64,000 nucleotides of DNA from Terriglobia bacterium (GTDB taxonomy: Bacteria; Acidobacteriota; Terriglobia; Bryobacterales; UBA6623): assembly GCA_009838515.1 (NCBI GenBank), contig VXRL01000002.1:15937-79936 (forward strand), given 5' to 3'. This document shows, one piece after another, positions 53,504-62,899 of the stretch. The stretch's first letter is position 1; the number at the start of each line of letters is the position of its first letter. The position numbers and the translations under genes are program-made. The notes beneath the pieces were generated by a model. It was given only the letters and a program-made list of their open reading frames with translations, was not told the DNA's origin and did not search any database.

Positions 53504-53543
53504 GCGCCTCGGTCATCCGACCGCGCGGTTCGGAGCGGCTTTA

Positions 53544-54419
53544 ATGGGTAATATGAAGCTGCTCAGTTTCAGTCGCGGCGAGCGGTCCGGCTACGGCGCT
53601 GTCGTGGGTCAGGGAGTCGTAGATCTCGCGGCACGCTACTCCGAGCGTTGGCCCACGCTGTCGGCCGTGATCCGCGCGGGTGCCATAGACCAGTTGCGCG
53701 ATCTTGCAAGTGTGCTTAGCTGTGATTTCCCGCTCGAAGAGGTGCGCTTCCTGCCGCCGATCCTGGATCCCGGCCGGATCATCTGCGTCGGGCTGAACTA
53801 TAGGTCGCACATCGAGGAGACCGGGCGGCAGATGCCGTCCTACCCGACTTTGTTCACGCGCTTCCCCGATTCCCACGTGGCCCATGGCGAGGCCATCATC
53901 CGTCCGTCCGTGTCCGAGCAGCACGACTTCGAAGGCGAGCTCGCAGTCATCATTGGCCGCAGCGGGCGCTACATTCCCGCCGAGCAAGCCTTGCAGCACG
54001 TGGCGGGCTACAGCTGTTACAACGATGGCTCGATTCGCGACTTCCAGGCGCACACGTCGCAGTTCACCTCAGGCAAGAACTTCTGGCGTTCGGGTGCGTT
54101 TGGCCCGTGGATGGTCACTGCCGACGAGATCCCTGACCCCGGCCAGCTCCGCTTGGAAACCAGGCTCAACGGCCGCATCATGCAGAGCGCCCCGACCAGC
54201 GACCTGATGTTTGACGTGCCTGCCTTGGTCGAATACATCTCCACGGTCTTCCCGTTGCAACCCGCGGATGTGATCTCCACCGGCACCACCGGCGGAGTCG
54301 GCAAAGCGCGCAAGCCGCCCGTGTTCATGCGCGCGGGCGACAGAATCGAGGTCGAGCTGTCCGGCATTGGCACGTTGTCCAATATGGTGGAAGACGAGCC
54401 GACACGCCCACAACTCTGA
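53544..54419 (+). CDS. Fumarylacetoacetate hydrolase-family protein
   Basis: The 291-residue protein has an N-terminal linker domain (about 1-70) and the FAH core: GRIICVGLNYRSHIEETG, SEQHDFEGELAVIIGRSG (metal Glu residues at about 130), GYSCYNDGSIRDFQAH (metal Asp), GKNFWRSGAFGPWMV and ISTGTTGGVGKARKPPVFMR. This family cleaves acylpyruvates or decarboxylates 2-oxo diacids from aromatic and sugar degradation. The substrate is not fixed. It precedes an acyl-CoA synthetase by 90 bp. ATG 53553 is an alternative start. Confidence 0.9.
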   Translation: MGNMKLLSFSRGERSGYGAVVGQGVVDLAARYSERWPTLSAVIRAGAIDQLRDLASVLSCDFPLEEVRFLPPILDPGRIICVGLNYRSHIEETGRQMPSYPTLFTRFPDSHVAHGEAIIRPSVSEQHDFEGELAVIIGRSGRYIPAEQALQHVAGYSCYNDGSIRDFQAHTSQFTSGKNFWRSGAFGPWMVTADEIPDPGQLRLETRLNGRIMQSAPTSDLMFDVPALVEYISTVFPLQPADVISTGTTGGVGKARKPPVFMRAGDRIEVELSGIGTLSNMVEDEPTRPQL

Positions 54420-54509
54420 GCGCATGCCGACGGGGCAGAAGCGACCTAGCCGCCCCAAGCGGCTGCAGGGCCCGCTCTGAGGCCGTGCCAAAATAGGTTG
54501 CGCCCTTCA

Positions 54510-56219
54510 ATGACCGCAAAGGCGCGCAAAGAAGTACTCGCATCGCTTACCGCTGCCGGCGCCGCCTACGAGATCGTGGAGCGGCAGATGCCGGGCGGCA
54601 ATGTCTGGCGAGTCGTCCGCAGCGCCCCAGACACGTTGCTCGACCTGCTGGCGGGCACCGCACAGTTCGGCGACTACGAATACATCTGCTATCGGGACGA
54701 GATCTATACGTTTGCGGACGTGCTCGACCAGACTGCCCGTCTTGCCGAGGCGCTATCAAGGCTTGGCGTGCGGCGCGGCGACCGAGTGGCGATCTGCATG
54801 CGGAATTACCCGGAGTGGCCAGCCGCGTTCTTTGCACCCATGGCCCTTGGCGCGATCACCGTGTCGCTGAACGGTTGGTGGAGCGGCGAGGAAATCGCCT
54901 ATGGGTTGCGCGATGCGGGCGCCACGACACTGATCGCCGACGGTGATCGGCTCGAGCGCATCGAAGGCCAGCTTGAAGAACTGGGCGTCCAGGCGATCGC
55001 GGTGCGATGTGACCGAGCTGATCTTTCGCAGAATGTCCATCATTGGGACCGCGTCTTGGACCAATCGTCGCCAGCGCAGCTGCGCCGGCTTCCGATTTCG
55101 GCGGATGACGACTGCCTGATGCTCTACACATCCGGGTCGACCGGCGGGCCCAAGGCCGCGATTTCCACGCACTGCAACGTCGTTCACGCGCTGGTCGGAT
55201 GGGAGATCGAGCACCGCGCCCAGGCGATGCTGCGGGGCGATCCGATATACCGGGAACCGTTCGACGTTCAGTTCCGCATGCTCGTCACGATTCCGTTCTT
55301 CCACGTCACCGCCTGTCACGTCTGCATGCTGACGGCGCTGCGGTTCGGGCGCCGCATGACCCTGATGTACAAGTGGGACGCCGACGAAGCCATCGAGATC
55401 ATCGACCGGGATCGAATCACCCACTTCATCTCGGTCCCGACGATCACGGGCGACTTGGTTCGCACTGCTGAGGCCCAAGGGCGGACGTTGCCGAGCTTGC
55501 TTGCCGTGGGCGGCGGCGGGTCGCACCGACCCGCAAGACAGGTGCTGGCGATCCCGGCAGTGCTGGAGAACGCCCAGCCGGGCACAGGCTGGGGCATGAC
55601 CGAGACCAACGCCATCGGCACGCAGATCGGTCCGCCCGACTATGTTCGAGTGCCCACCAGCAGCGGCCGCGCCTCGATCCTGATGGACATGAAGATCGTC
55701 AATCCCGAGAACGGCCGGGAAGTGGAGCCGGGTGACACTGGCGAACTCTGGGTGCGTGGCTCGCCCGTCGTGAGGGGGTACTGGAACAAGCCGGATGCGA
55801 CGGCGCGGGCGTTTCAGGACGGCTGGTTTCGAACCGGAGACTTGGCTTACTTCGACGACGAGGAATTCATCTACGTCGTTGATCGCATCAAGGACATCGT
55901 GATTCGGGGCGGCGAGAACATCAGCTGCCTCAAGGTCGAGGACGCGCTGTATCAGTGCGAAGGCGTCGCCGAAGCCGTGGCCTTCGGCATTCCCGACGAG
56001 CGGCTGGGCGAGGAATTGGCAGCCGTGGTGGTGCCTCGTCAGGGCGCAACGATCAGCGCTGATTGGCTGCGCACCGAGATGGAGCGGCACTTGGGCAGCT
56101 TCGAGGTGCCGACGAACATCGTCTTCCGAGACACGCCGCTACCGCGGATCGCCACCGGAAAGTTCGCCAAGCGGGAGATTCGGGAGGCGGTCCTGTCGCA
56201 GATCAGCAACGGCCGCTGA
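54510..56219 (+). CDS. AMP-forming acyl-CoA synthetase
   Basis: The 569-residue ANL-superfamily protein has the P-loop LMLYTSGSTGGPKAA (about 203-217), FFHVTACHVCMLTALRFG, GTGWGMTETNAIGTQIG, the hinge DGWFRTGDLAYFDDE and YVVDRIKDIVIRGGENIS. The catalytic Lys lies in PRIATGKFAKREIR. It activates a fatty or aryl acid with CoA. The preceding FAH-family gene suggests a shared carboxylic-acid degradation route, but this is inference. Confidence 0.9.
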   Translation: MTAKARKEVLASLTAAGAAYEIVERQMPGGNVWRVVRSAPDTLLDLLAGTAQFGDYEYICYRDEIYTFADVLDQTARLAEALSRLGVRRGDRVAICMRNYPEWPAAFFAPMALGAITVSLNGWWSGEEIAYGLRDAGATTLIADGDRLERIEGQLEELGVQAIAVRCDRADLSQNVHHWDRVLDQSSPAQLRRLPISADDDCLMLYTSGSTGGPKAAISTHCNVVHALVGWEIEHRAQAMLRGDPIYREPFDVQFRMLVTIPFFHVTACHVCMLTALRFGRRMTLMYKWDADEAIEIIDRDRITHFISVPTITGDLVRTAEAQGRTLPSLLAVGGGGSHRPARQVLAIPAVLENAQPGTGWGMTETNAIGTQIGPPDYVRVPTSSGRASILMDMKIVNPENGREVEPGDTGELWVRGSPVVRGYWNKPDATARAFQDGWFRTGDLAYFDDEEFIYVVDRIKDIVIRGGENISCLKVEDALYQCEGVAEAVAFGIPDERLGEELAAVVVPRQGATISADWLRTEMERHLGSFEVPTNIVFRDTPLPRIATGKFAKREIREAVLSQISNGR

Positions 56220-56257
56220 ACTCGCGGTTCGGACGACGAACGCGCTACGGGCCGCGC

Positions 56258-57688
56258 TCAGGCCAAGAGCTTCTCGGCCACGACCCCGGCCACGTCCGTC
56301 AAGCGGAAGTCGCGCCCGCTATAGCGGTACGTAAGCTTCTCGTGGTCCAGGCCCACCAGGTGCAGGATGGTGGCGTGCAGGTCGTGGATATGCATCCTGT
56401 CCTCGACTGCGTGGTAGCCGAACTCGTCTGTTGCGCCGTAAATCGAACCCGGCTTGACGCCGCCGCCGGCCATGAAGATCGAGAACCCGTAGGGGTTGTG
56501 GTCCCGGCCATCCGCGCCTTCAGAGAACGGCGTGCGCCCGAACTCGCTGCCCCAGACCACCAGAGTCTCTTCAAGCAGGCCGCGCGTCTTGAGATCCTTG
56601 ATCAAGCCGGCGATGGGCTTGTCCACCTCGCGCGAGCGAATCGGGTGCAGGCGCAAGATGTCGCCGTGATGGTCCCATTTCTCCTCCGCCCCGGAGTGCG
56701 TGGCCTGCACGACGCGCACTCCACGCTCGCTGAGCCGCCGAGCGAGCAGGCACTGCCAGCCGAAGTCGCGCGTGACCTCTTCGTCTAGGCCGTAGAGCCT
56801 TCGCGTGGCATCGGTCTCGCGGGAAACGTCGAATGCCTCGGGAGCCTCTGCCTGCATGCGGAAGGCCAGCTCGAAGGCTTGAATCCGGGCCTCAAGATCG
56901 GGATCGAGCCGACGCTCGTCAGCATGCCGGCGATTCATCTGGCGCAAGAACTCCAGCTCGAGTCGCTGTTCTTCGCTGGAACCGCCCTGCGGCAGCACGT
57001 GATCGATGGGGTTGTCGATGATGTCGTCAACCGCCATCGGAGACGAGCCGATCGGTGTCCCTTGGTACGCGCCGGGCAGGAAGCTGGTCGCGAACAGCTT
57101 GTCGCCGCCCTGCCACTGCGTCGGCTTGATGGTGATGAAGCCGGGCAGGTTTCGGTTCTCCGTGCCCAGCCCGTACAGTGTCCAGGCGCCCATGCTTGGC
57201 CGCGAGAAGGAGAACGTTCCCGTAAACAGCTGGAGCATGGCCGCTCCGTGGTCAACGCCCTCTCCTACCATCGAGCGAATCACGCACAGATCGTCAGCGC
57301 AGGTAGCGACCTCGGGGAACAGCTCGCTGACGGGAATTCCGCTTTCACCGCGCTGCTTGAATTCCCACGGGGAGCGCATCAGGCCGCCGGCTGCCTTGGC
57401 GTTGAAGGTCAGCGAGCGCTTGATCGGCAGCGGCTTGCCGTTGTCGGCGTCCAAGCGGGGTTTCGGATCGAAGGTGTCAACGTGCGAGACACCGCCGTGC
57501 ATGAAGAGGAAAATGATCCGCTTGGCCCGCGGCGCAAAGTGCGGCCGCTTGCTGGCCAGCGGCCCGCCACTGGACGGCTCAGCCAGCAGGTCGGACTGCT
57601 GCAGCAGCGAGTAGAGTCCCAGGGAGCCGAAGCCCAGGGCTGACCGGCGCAGCATCGTCCGGCGGGAAAGCGGTGCGCGGGCCAACAT
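56258..57688 (-). CDS. DUF1501 protein, second copy
   Basis: The 476-residue protein has a twin-arginine leader (LSRRTMLRRSALGFGSLGLY), then KRIIFLFMHGGVSHVDTFDP, VVWGSEFGRTPFSEGADGRD and HIHDLHATILHLVGLDH, parallel to the copy at 18263. It lies 67 bp after the PSCyt/PSD1 gene on the same strand, repeating the PSD1-DUF1501 order. It differs in the central region, so it probably handles another substrate. Confidence 0.88.
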   Translation of the reverse strand: MLARAPLSRRTMLRRSALGFGSLGLYSLLQQSDLLAEPSSGGPLASKRPHFAPRAKRIIFLFMHGGVSHVDTFDPKPRLDADNGKPLPIKRSLTFNAKAAGGLMRSPWEFKQRGESGIPVSELFPEVATCADDLCVIRSMVGEGVDHGAAMLQLFTGTFSFSRPSMGAWTLYGLGTENRNLPGFITIKPTQWQGGDKLFATSFLPGAYQGTPIGSSPMAVDDIIDNPIDHVLPQGGSSEEQRLELEFLRQMNRRHADERRLDPDLEARIQAFELAFRMQAEAPEAFDVSRETDATRRLYGLDEEVTRDFGWQCLLARRLSERGVRVVQATHSGAEEKWDHHGDILRLHPIRSREVDKPIAGLIKDLKTRGLLEETLVVWGSEFGRTPFSEGADGRDHNPYGFSIFMAGGGVKPGSIYGATDEFGYHAVEDRMHIHDLHATILHLVGLDHEKLTYRYSGRDFRLTDVAGVVAEKLLA

Positions 57689-57755
57689 GCCTTCAACAGG
57701 CTAGCACTGATGGCCCGTGGGGAGGTTGCCCGAGCGGCCAATGGCAGGCCTCATC

Positions 57756-60470
57756 CTATTCGACGTAGTGAAACTCGTTGGACGCCAGCAGGACCTTGCA
57801 CAGGCTCGTCCAGGCGGCCTCTTGGTCCGGGCGGGCTTCAACGTATTGCAGCGCTCGGTCGCGCTCCTGTTCTGAGGGCGGGCGAGCCAACACTGAGCGG
57901 TACGCCTGGCGGACGCGGTCCGCGACCGAACCATCCAGCTGGCTCGCAACACCCTGCGCGGCGCTCTGCGCAAAGCCGCTGTTCATCAGATATAGCGCCT
58001 GTGGCGCGACATTGGTCACGGACCGCTTCCCGTTGGCGGTGGTGGCATCGCCGAAATCGAACAGTCCCAGCAGGTTGGGCAGCTTGTTGCGCATCAGTGG
58101 CAGATACAGACTCCGGCGCGTGTAGTCGTCCGGGTCGATGCGACGGTTGTTGCGGTCGAACTCGACCAGCCCGCCAGCGTCGAGGTCCGTGTTACCCCCG
58201 ACCGCAGGATCGAGTCGGCCGCTGATCTGCAAATAGCTGTCGCGCAGCTCCTCGATGGTCAGCCGTCTCCGCTCGAAACGGGACCACAGCCGGTTCTCGG
58301 GATCCAGCCGAAACGCCTCATCGGAGATTGCGCTGCTCATGCGGTAGGTGGCCGAGTCCATGATCAGGCGGTGCAGAGCCTTGATCGACCAGCCGCTGGC
58401 GACGAAGCGGCGAGCGAGCCAGTCGAGCAACTGCGGGTGCGTCGGGGACTCGCCACGGAGGCCGTAGTTGTTGGGCGTGCGTACCAAGCCTTCGCCGAAG
58501 TGCCAGAGCCAGACTCGGTTCACGATCACTCTCGCCGTCAGCGGATTCTGCGCGGACGAGATCCAGCTGGCGAGTTCCAAGCGACCGCTGCCGGCCGGCA
58601 CTTCGGGCTGGTATTCGCCTGCCAGCACGAGCGGAAAGCGCTTGGGGACGAGCGGCCCGGGGTTCTTGTGCTGCCCTCGGCGGAAAATGCGCTGTCGCAC
58701 CGGCTCGCCTTCGGCCACGCTGTTCGCCATCGGAGGCTCTTCCGGCAGCGCCGCGCGGCCTTGCGCGATCTCCGTGTCGAGTGTCGCGACCCGTTGGCTA
58801 TCGTGGGCAGCGAAACGGTCCTTGATGTCGTCCGTGTCGAGATCGAACGGTCCGCCATCGTCGAACAAGTCGCCGAAGAAGGGGGACGTGGGCAGGCCGG
58901 TGGGCAATTCCGGCAGCTCTCGGTCGGCCTCGCCTCGAGCCGCTTCCAGCGCCTCCTCGACCCAGGCTTCGTATAGCGTCAGACGGGCCTGCAGGGTCTG
59001 GATCAGCTCCGTTTGGAGCGCGGCGGCTACGGCCGACCTGTCTGCTGAGTCTTCGCGCCACGGGGCGAGGTGTTTTCGCGGGCTCGGACGTGGCTCCAGA
59101 TAGGCGCGGAACCATTCGATGGATTCAGCGTGCAGTCCGTTCTCGGGCAGGTCACCGGCTGACGCGCGCATGTGGTCTGCGATCCGGGTCGCGGGACCGG
59201 TTGCAACGTAGCGCAGCTTGGCGGCTTGGAGAGCGATCCTGCGGATGCGCTCAAGGCGCTCCAGCGCATCGGCGGCCTGCTTGTGGCGCCGGTACACGTC
59301 CGGCGCGACCAAGGGCTCTTTGTGGTAGCGAGAGCCGTTCCTGCGCCAGTCGTCGAACGTCCGCGTGCTAGCGAATATGCCGGCTAGGGCGTAGTAGTCG
59401 CTCGTGAGGATGGGATCGAACTTGTGGTCGTGGCACCGCGCGCAGGCGACCGTGAGGCCTAGGAACGCCTTGGATGTGGTGTCGATCTGCTCGTCCACCA
59501 CGTCGTACTTTTTCTGAATCGGGTCGCGCTGCGCCAACGCCATAGGCCCGAGAGCGAGGAAGCCAGTGGCCACCACCCCTCGCGTGTTGACTGGGGCACC
59601 GTCCGGGGCGGCCAGCAGGTCTCCCGCGATCTGTTCCCGCACGAACTGATCGAAAGGCAGGTCGTCGTTGAAGGCGGCTACCACGTAGTCGCGGTAGCGC
59701 CACGAGTCTCCGAAGGGGTGGTCCTCGTCAACGCCTGTCGAATCCGCGTAGCGGGCGACATCCAGCCAGTGCCGTCCCCAGCGCTCGCCGTAGTGCGGAG
59801 AGTTCAGAAAGTCGTCCACCACATTTCGGAACGCATCCGGGGAAATGTCAGCGGCGAAGCGCCGGACCTCCTCGTTGTCGGGCGGCAGGCCTTGCAGGTC
59901 GAACTTGGCCCGCCGTAGCAGCGCCAGCTTTGCAACCTGAGGCGCAGGCTCGAGGCTTGCTTGGCGCAGACTTGCCAAGACGAATCTATCGATATCGTTC
60001 CGTACCCAAGCGGACTCGCCGATATCGGGCACTAGCGGGTCCGAGATTGGCTGGAATGCCCAATGGCTGCTTTGGGGCACTTCTTCGTCGACGTTCGCCT
60101 CGGCGATTTCGGCTGGCTCGTAACCTGGCCACGGAGCGCCCATGCGGACCCAGTCGACCAGCGTTCCAATCGCTTCTTGTGGCAGCTTCGAGCCTGGCGG
60201 CATCTTGATCGAACTCTCGTAGCGGACGGCTCGTATGAGCGGGCTCGATTCGTCCCCGCTTACGACCGCACCGCCGATCACGGTGTCCGGATTGCGGAAA
60301 TCGATGCCCGCCGTCTGAAGCTGCTCGCCGTGGCATTGGCTGCAGTGCTGAAAAAATAGCGGCCGGACACGCTTCTCGAAGTACTCGTCGCCTGTTTCGG
60401 CGGGCAGCGACGCGCCGAGGAACAGCACGCTGAGCGCAGAGAGGACCGGCGAGCTCGGCAGGCGGCACAT
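57756..60470 (-). CDS. PSCyt1-DUF1549-DUF1553 exported cytochrome-like protein
   Basis: The 904-residue protein has a signal peptide. A PSCyt1 c-type haem domain lies at about 28-125 (HCSQCHGEQL, C43-H47, with Met in SIKMPPGSKLP as probable axial ligand). DUF1549 follows (IDRFVLASLRQASLEP, RYGERWGRHWLDVARYADST-like segment) with a second site ACARCHDHKFDPI near 340, then DUF1553 (LTARVIVNRVWLWHFGEGLV). The N-terminal cytochrome is the main difference from the 15975 paralogue and suggests electron transfer during periplasmic sugar oxidation. It pairs with the downstream DUF1501 gene. Confidence 0.88.
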   Translation of the reverse strand: MCRLPSSPVLSALSVLFLGASLPAETGDEYFEKRVRPLFFQHCSQCHGEQLQTAGIDFRNPDTVIGGAVVSGDESSPLIRAVRYESSIKMPPGSKLPQEAIGTLVDWVRMGAPWPGYEPAEIAEANVDEEVPQSSHWAFQPISDPLVPDIGESAWVRNDIDRFVLASLRQASLEPAPQVAKLALLRRAKFDLQGLPPDNEEVRRFAADISPDAFRNVVDDFLNSPHYGERWGRHWLDVARYADSTGVDEDHPFGDSWRYRDYVVAAFNDDLPFDQFVREQIAGDLLAAPDGAPVNTRGVVATGFLALGPMALAQRDPIQKKYDVVDEQIDTTSKAFLGLTVACARCHDHKFDPILTSDYYALAGIFASTRTFDDWRRNGSRYHKEPLVAPDVYRRHKQAADALERLERIRRIALQAAKLRYVATGPATRIADHMRASAGDLPENGLHAESIEWFRAYLEPRPSPRKHLAPWREDSADRSAVAAALQTELIQTLQARLTLYEAWVEEALEAARGEADRELPELPTGLPTSPFFGDLFDDGGPFDLDTDDIKDRFAAHDSQRVATLDTEIAQGRAALPEEPPMANSVAEGEPVRQRIFRRGQHKNPGPLVPKRFPLVLAGEYQPEVPAGSGRLELASWISSAQNPLTARVIVNRVWLWHFGEGLVRTPNNYGLRGESPTHPQLLDWLARRFVASGWSIKALHRLIMDSATYRMSSAISDEAFRLDPENRLWSRFERRRLTIEELRDSYLQISGRLDPAVGGNTDLDAGGLVEFDRNNRRIDPDDYTRRSLYLPLMRNKLPNLLGLFDFGDATTANGKRSVTNVAPQALYLMNSGFAQSAAQGVASQLDGSVADRVRQAYRSVLARPPSEQERDRALQYVEARPDQEAAWTSLCKVLLASNEFHYVE

Positions 60471-60733
60471 GAGCTGTGTACTAGTATCCCCCGAGAAACA
60501 GTCGTACGATGCGGTTTGGCATCGGCGCCTACCGTAACTCGGCCTCGCTCAGCAGGCACAGCGAGTTAAGGGTCCTGACTAGGGCGCAATCGCAGGTGGT
60601 TGGGCAAACCACAAAGATTTGCTGGAATATCGCCCATTCCGAGTCCGGGAGGTGCGTTGCCGAAGCTCGTGAAGACGAGTTTGACCACATACAGTCCCGG
60701 TGCTTCGGATTTGGGCGGTGATAATGTCACATC
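60471..60733. other. Intergenic stretch, no supported gene
   Basis: This 263-bp region lies upstream of the minus-strand PSCyt gene and the plus-strand microprotein. It should contain the PSCyt promoter, but I see no convincing -35/-10 pair on the minus strand. On the plus strand a GATAAT (60720-60725) lies just before the microprotein. Confidence 0.4.
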
Positions 60734-60832
60734 ATGCTCCCGCCCAAATTAACGCCCGGATTGATCTGGCTCAACGCCATCATGCTTGCCGTGTTCTTGC
60801 TATTGCTTGCTTGGGTTAAGTGGAGTCAATAG
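60734..60832 (+). CDS. 32-residue single-span membrane microprotein
   Basis: ATG 60734 opens MLPPKLTPGLIWLNAIMLAV and the product ends VKWSQ. Residues about 10-27 are one strong transmembrane segment, with Lys before and after it. There is no Shine-Dalgarno, but GATAAT ends 8 nt before the ATG, which would give a near-leaderless mRNA. It resembles small membrane peptides such as toxin or regulator peptides by size only. Function unknown. Confidence 0.4.
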   Translation: MLPPKLTPGLIWLNAIMLAVFLLLLAWVKWSQ

Positions 60833-60889
60833 CCGATCGTGGAAAGATCGGGTTTTCTGCTGCATGGTGTTCTAGCTCAATAGGACTGA

Positions 60890-61360
60890 GACGAAGCAAT
60901 TCGGCTCATTCGCTTGGGGGCGGATCTGAACGAGTTGAGTGATTGTGGCGCAACGCCGTTAGTTGTTGCAAGAGACGATCCTTCGTCAGACGCGCTTGAC
61001 ATAGTGAGAGAACCCCTGCGGTTTGGGGCACTGCTGAATGAGGCTGACAGCGAGGGTCAGACCGCATCGCACCGCACATCCGAGCAGGGAAACATGGCCG
61101 TCGCCGATTTGCTGGTGCGCAGCGGCTCGGAGTTGAACGCATCCCGGAGTGTGGCCAATCATGCGAACGGGGAGACCGTTGAGCACATGCCGATCCTCGG
61201 GGCATATGTGAGGGGCCACTTCCGGGTTGCCCACGACTTGCACTCAATGGCTGCGGCCGATTCCGCACATGCGATCGTTTGCTTCTGTCCGGCTGGTCTT
61301 GCTGTCCCGATCGGCATCCACGGCAAGGAGACCGGCAAGCGCTGTTTCGGGAAGAGGGCT
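60890..61360 (+). pseudogene. Decayed ankyrin-repeat gene fragment
   Basis: Directly after an in-frame TGA (60887-60889) the frame reads EAIRLIRLGADLNELSDCGA, then ATPLVVARDD, GALLNEADSEGQTASHRTSE and MAVADLLVRSGSELN, a recognisable series of ankyrin repeats (GADLN, G-TPL, LL-GA). There is no start codon at the N-terminus, and later repeats (GETVEHMPILGAYVRGHF) fade. It is likely the remains of a longer ankyrin protein. Confidence 0.5.
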
Positions 61361-61364
61361 CCGT

Positions 61365-62585
61365 CTACGGAGCGGACGGGGCTTCGGCAGATACGGGATG
61401 CGACGGGCGGCTCTTCAGCCACCAGCGCATCGTGTCGCTAACGATGTCAGCTGCGTCTCGTTGCACCCAATGACCACTAGTCGGTATCGTGACCAGCGTG
61501 TAATTCTCATCGATCCAATTCCACGTGTCGCGTAGGCCGTCCTTGTCGACCGCCTTGTCTCTCAGACCGTGGAATTGCAATACGGGCATTGTGAGACTTG
61601 GCAAATCCGCACCCCACCCGGCCTCACTATTCAGTCCCGGGTAGGCGGCCCGATAGTAGTCCAGCATACCCTTGATCGAGGACTGCGCGAATGCACCGAC
61701 ATAGTGGTCCCAAACTACGCCCGAGACATCGCCCAAAGAGATGCGCGCAAGAGTCTCGGGTGTGAACCGCTTTTCGAATCCCGACGTTTGGAAGTCGTTG
61801 ATGTACTGGGTGTTTGCCTCTTGCTCAGCGGTTGCATTGCGCCGCACGGTGGCGTAACCCCGCGGATGCGTCAGGTTGCAGATAACCAGCTTGTTGACGC
61901 GGTGTGGATAGCGCATGGCGAACTGCCAGGAAATGGCGCCGCCCCAATCGTGCCCAACAAGCGTCACCGAGTCAACCCGTAGGTCCTTGATCACGGCCTC
62001 GACATCCGCCAGGAGGTGGGGCATGGTGTAGTGCTCCACGCCTTCGGGCTTGCCACTCTTGTTGTAAGCGCGCATGTCCATTGCGACTGTCTTGTATTCG
62101 TCGGAAAGAGCGGCCATCTGTTGGCGCCAGGTGAACCAGAAATCGGGAAATCCATGCACGAATAGAATCACGGGACCCTTGCCCAGCGTGACGTAGTGGA
62201 GCGGTACGCCGTCGTTGTCGGTTTCATGATGCTCGACCCGCTCGAATACACCTGTGCCAGCAGGTGTTTCCGTGATTGCTTCCGTACTCTTGTTGCCGGG
62301 ACTGCTCTCGCCTTGCTGCGACCGTACCAGCTCGAGGGCTCGCTCGAGCTCATCAAGATTGAGGGCTCCATCGCTGTTGGCATCGATTATTGAGAAGTTC
62401 AGGCTCATTTCATCACTCGCTTCGCCCTTGCTGGTCGCGCCGCCGGTGTCGTCATCAAGAGTCGGACGGACTTGCCGAGGCACCTGTGCCGAGCTAGCGG
62501 CAGAGAATGCGAGTACGACGATCTCCGCCACGAGCACTCTCGTTATTGAAGAAGAGTTGATGTTCCTCGATCGGTCGATCCTCAT
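61365..62585 (-). CDS. Exported EF-hand plus alpha/beta hydrolase (epoxide hydrolase-like)
   Basis: The 406-residue protein has a signal segment (VLVAEIVVLAFSAASSA) and an EF-hand with a perfect loop DANSDGALNLDE (68-79). An alpha/beta hydrolase at about 115-395 has oxyanion motif HGFPDFWFTWR (144-154), nucleophile elbow VGHDWGGAISWQ with Asp213, and a C-terminal His in PTSGHWVQRDA. An Asp nucleophile and HGxP point to epoxide hydrolase or haloalkane dehalogenase chemistry rather than esterase. The fused Ca2+ site is uncommon for this family. Confidence 0.82.
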   Translation of the reverse strand: MRIDRSRNINSSSITRVLVAEIVVLAFSAASSAQVPRQVRPTLDDDTGGATSKGEASDEMSLNFSIIDANSDGALNLDELERALELVRSQQGESSPGNKSTEAITETPAGTGVFERVEHHETDNDGVPLHYVTLGKGPVILFVHGFPDFWFTWRQQMAALSDEYKTVAMDMRAYNKSGKPEGVEHYTMPHLLADVEAVIKDLRVDSVTLVGHDWGGAISWQFAMRYPHRVNKLVICNLTHPRGYATVRRNATAEQEANTQYINDFQTSGFEKRFTPETLARISLGDVSGVVWDHYVGAFAQSSIKGMLDYYRAAYPGLNSEAGWGADLPSLTMPVLQFHGLRDKAVDKDGLRDTWNWIDENYTLVTIPTSGHWVQRDAADIVSDTMRWWLKSRPSHPVSAEAPSAP

Positions 62586-62899
62586 CGCGGCTTCCTTCCT
62601 GCCAATGGAGCGGCTGACCCGATAGGTTAGCGGTGCAATCGCGGTTCGGCACTATTCAATCACGGTCGGCCGTCACAGCATCAGGAACCGGCATGAATCG
62701 CGCGTCTCGACTACCCTATCGATCGTTGGCTTAGGCAAGGAACGTGGTTCTGGCAATCGTCGACACGACAGCGAAGCTTCACAGTGTCGGCCCAGTCTCG
62801 GCTGCTCCACGCCTTCAGCCATTCGGCGCTGGCGATGGTCCGCTGTCCAGCCGGCCCATCTTCGTTCGCATAGTACCCTTCGGACGCCCCCCGGTTTAG
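62586..62899. other. Gap with a post-stop open frame on the minus strand
   Basis: No ordinary gene is visible. On the minus strand the xylulokinase frame continues in phase after its TAG for about 58 codons (62899 down to about 62724), including ANEDGPAGQRTIASAEWLKA, and stops at TAG. It has protein-like composition but no ATG. It may be a remnant. Confidence 0.35.
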
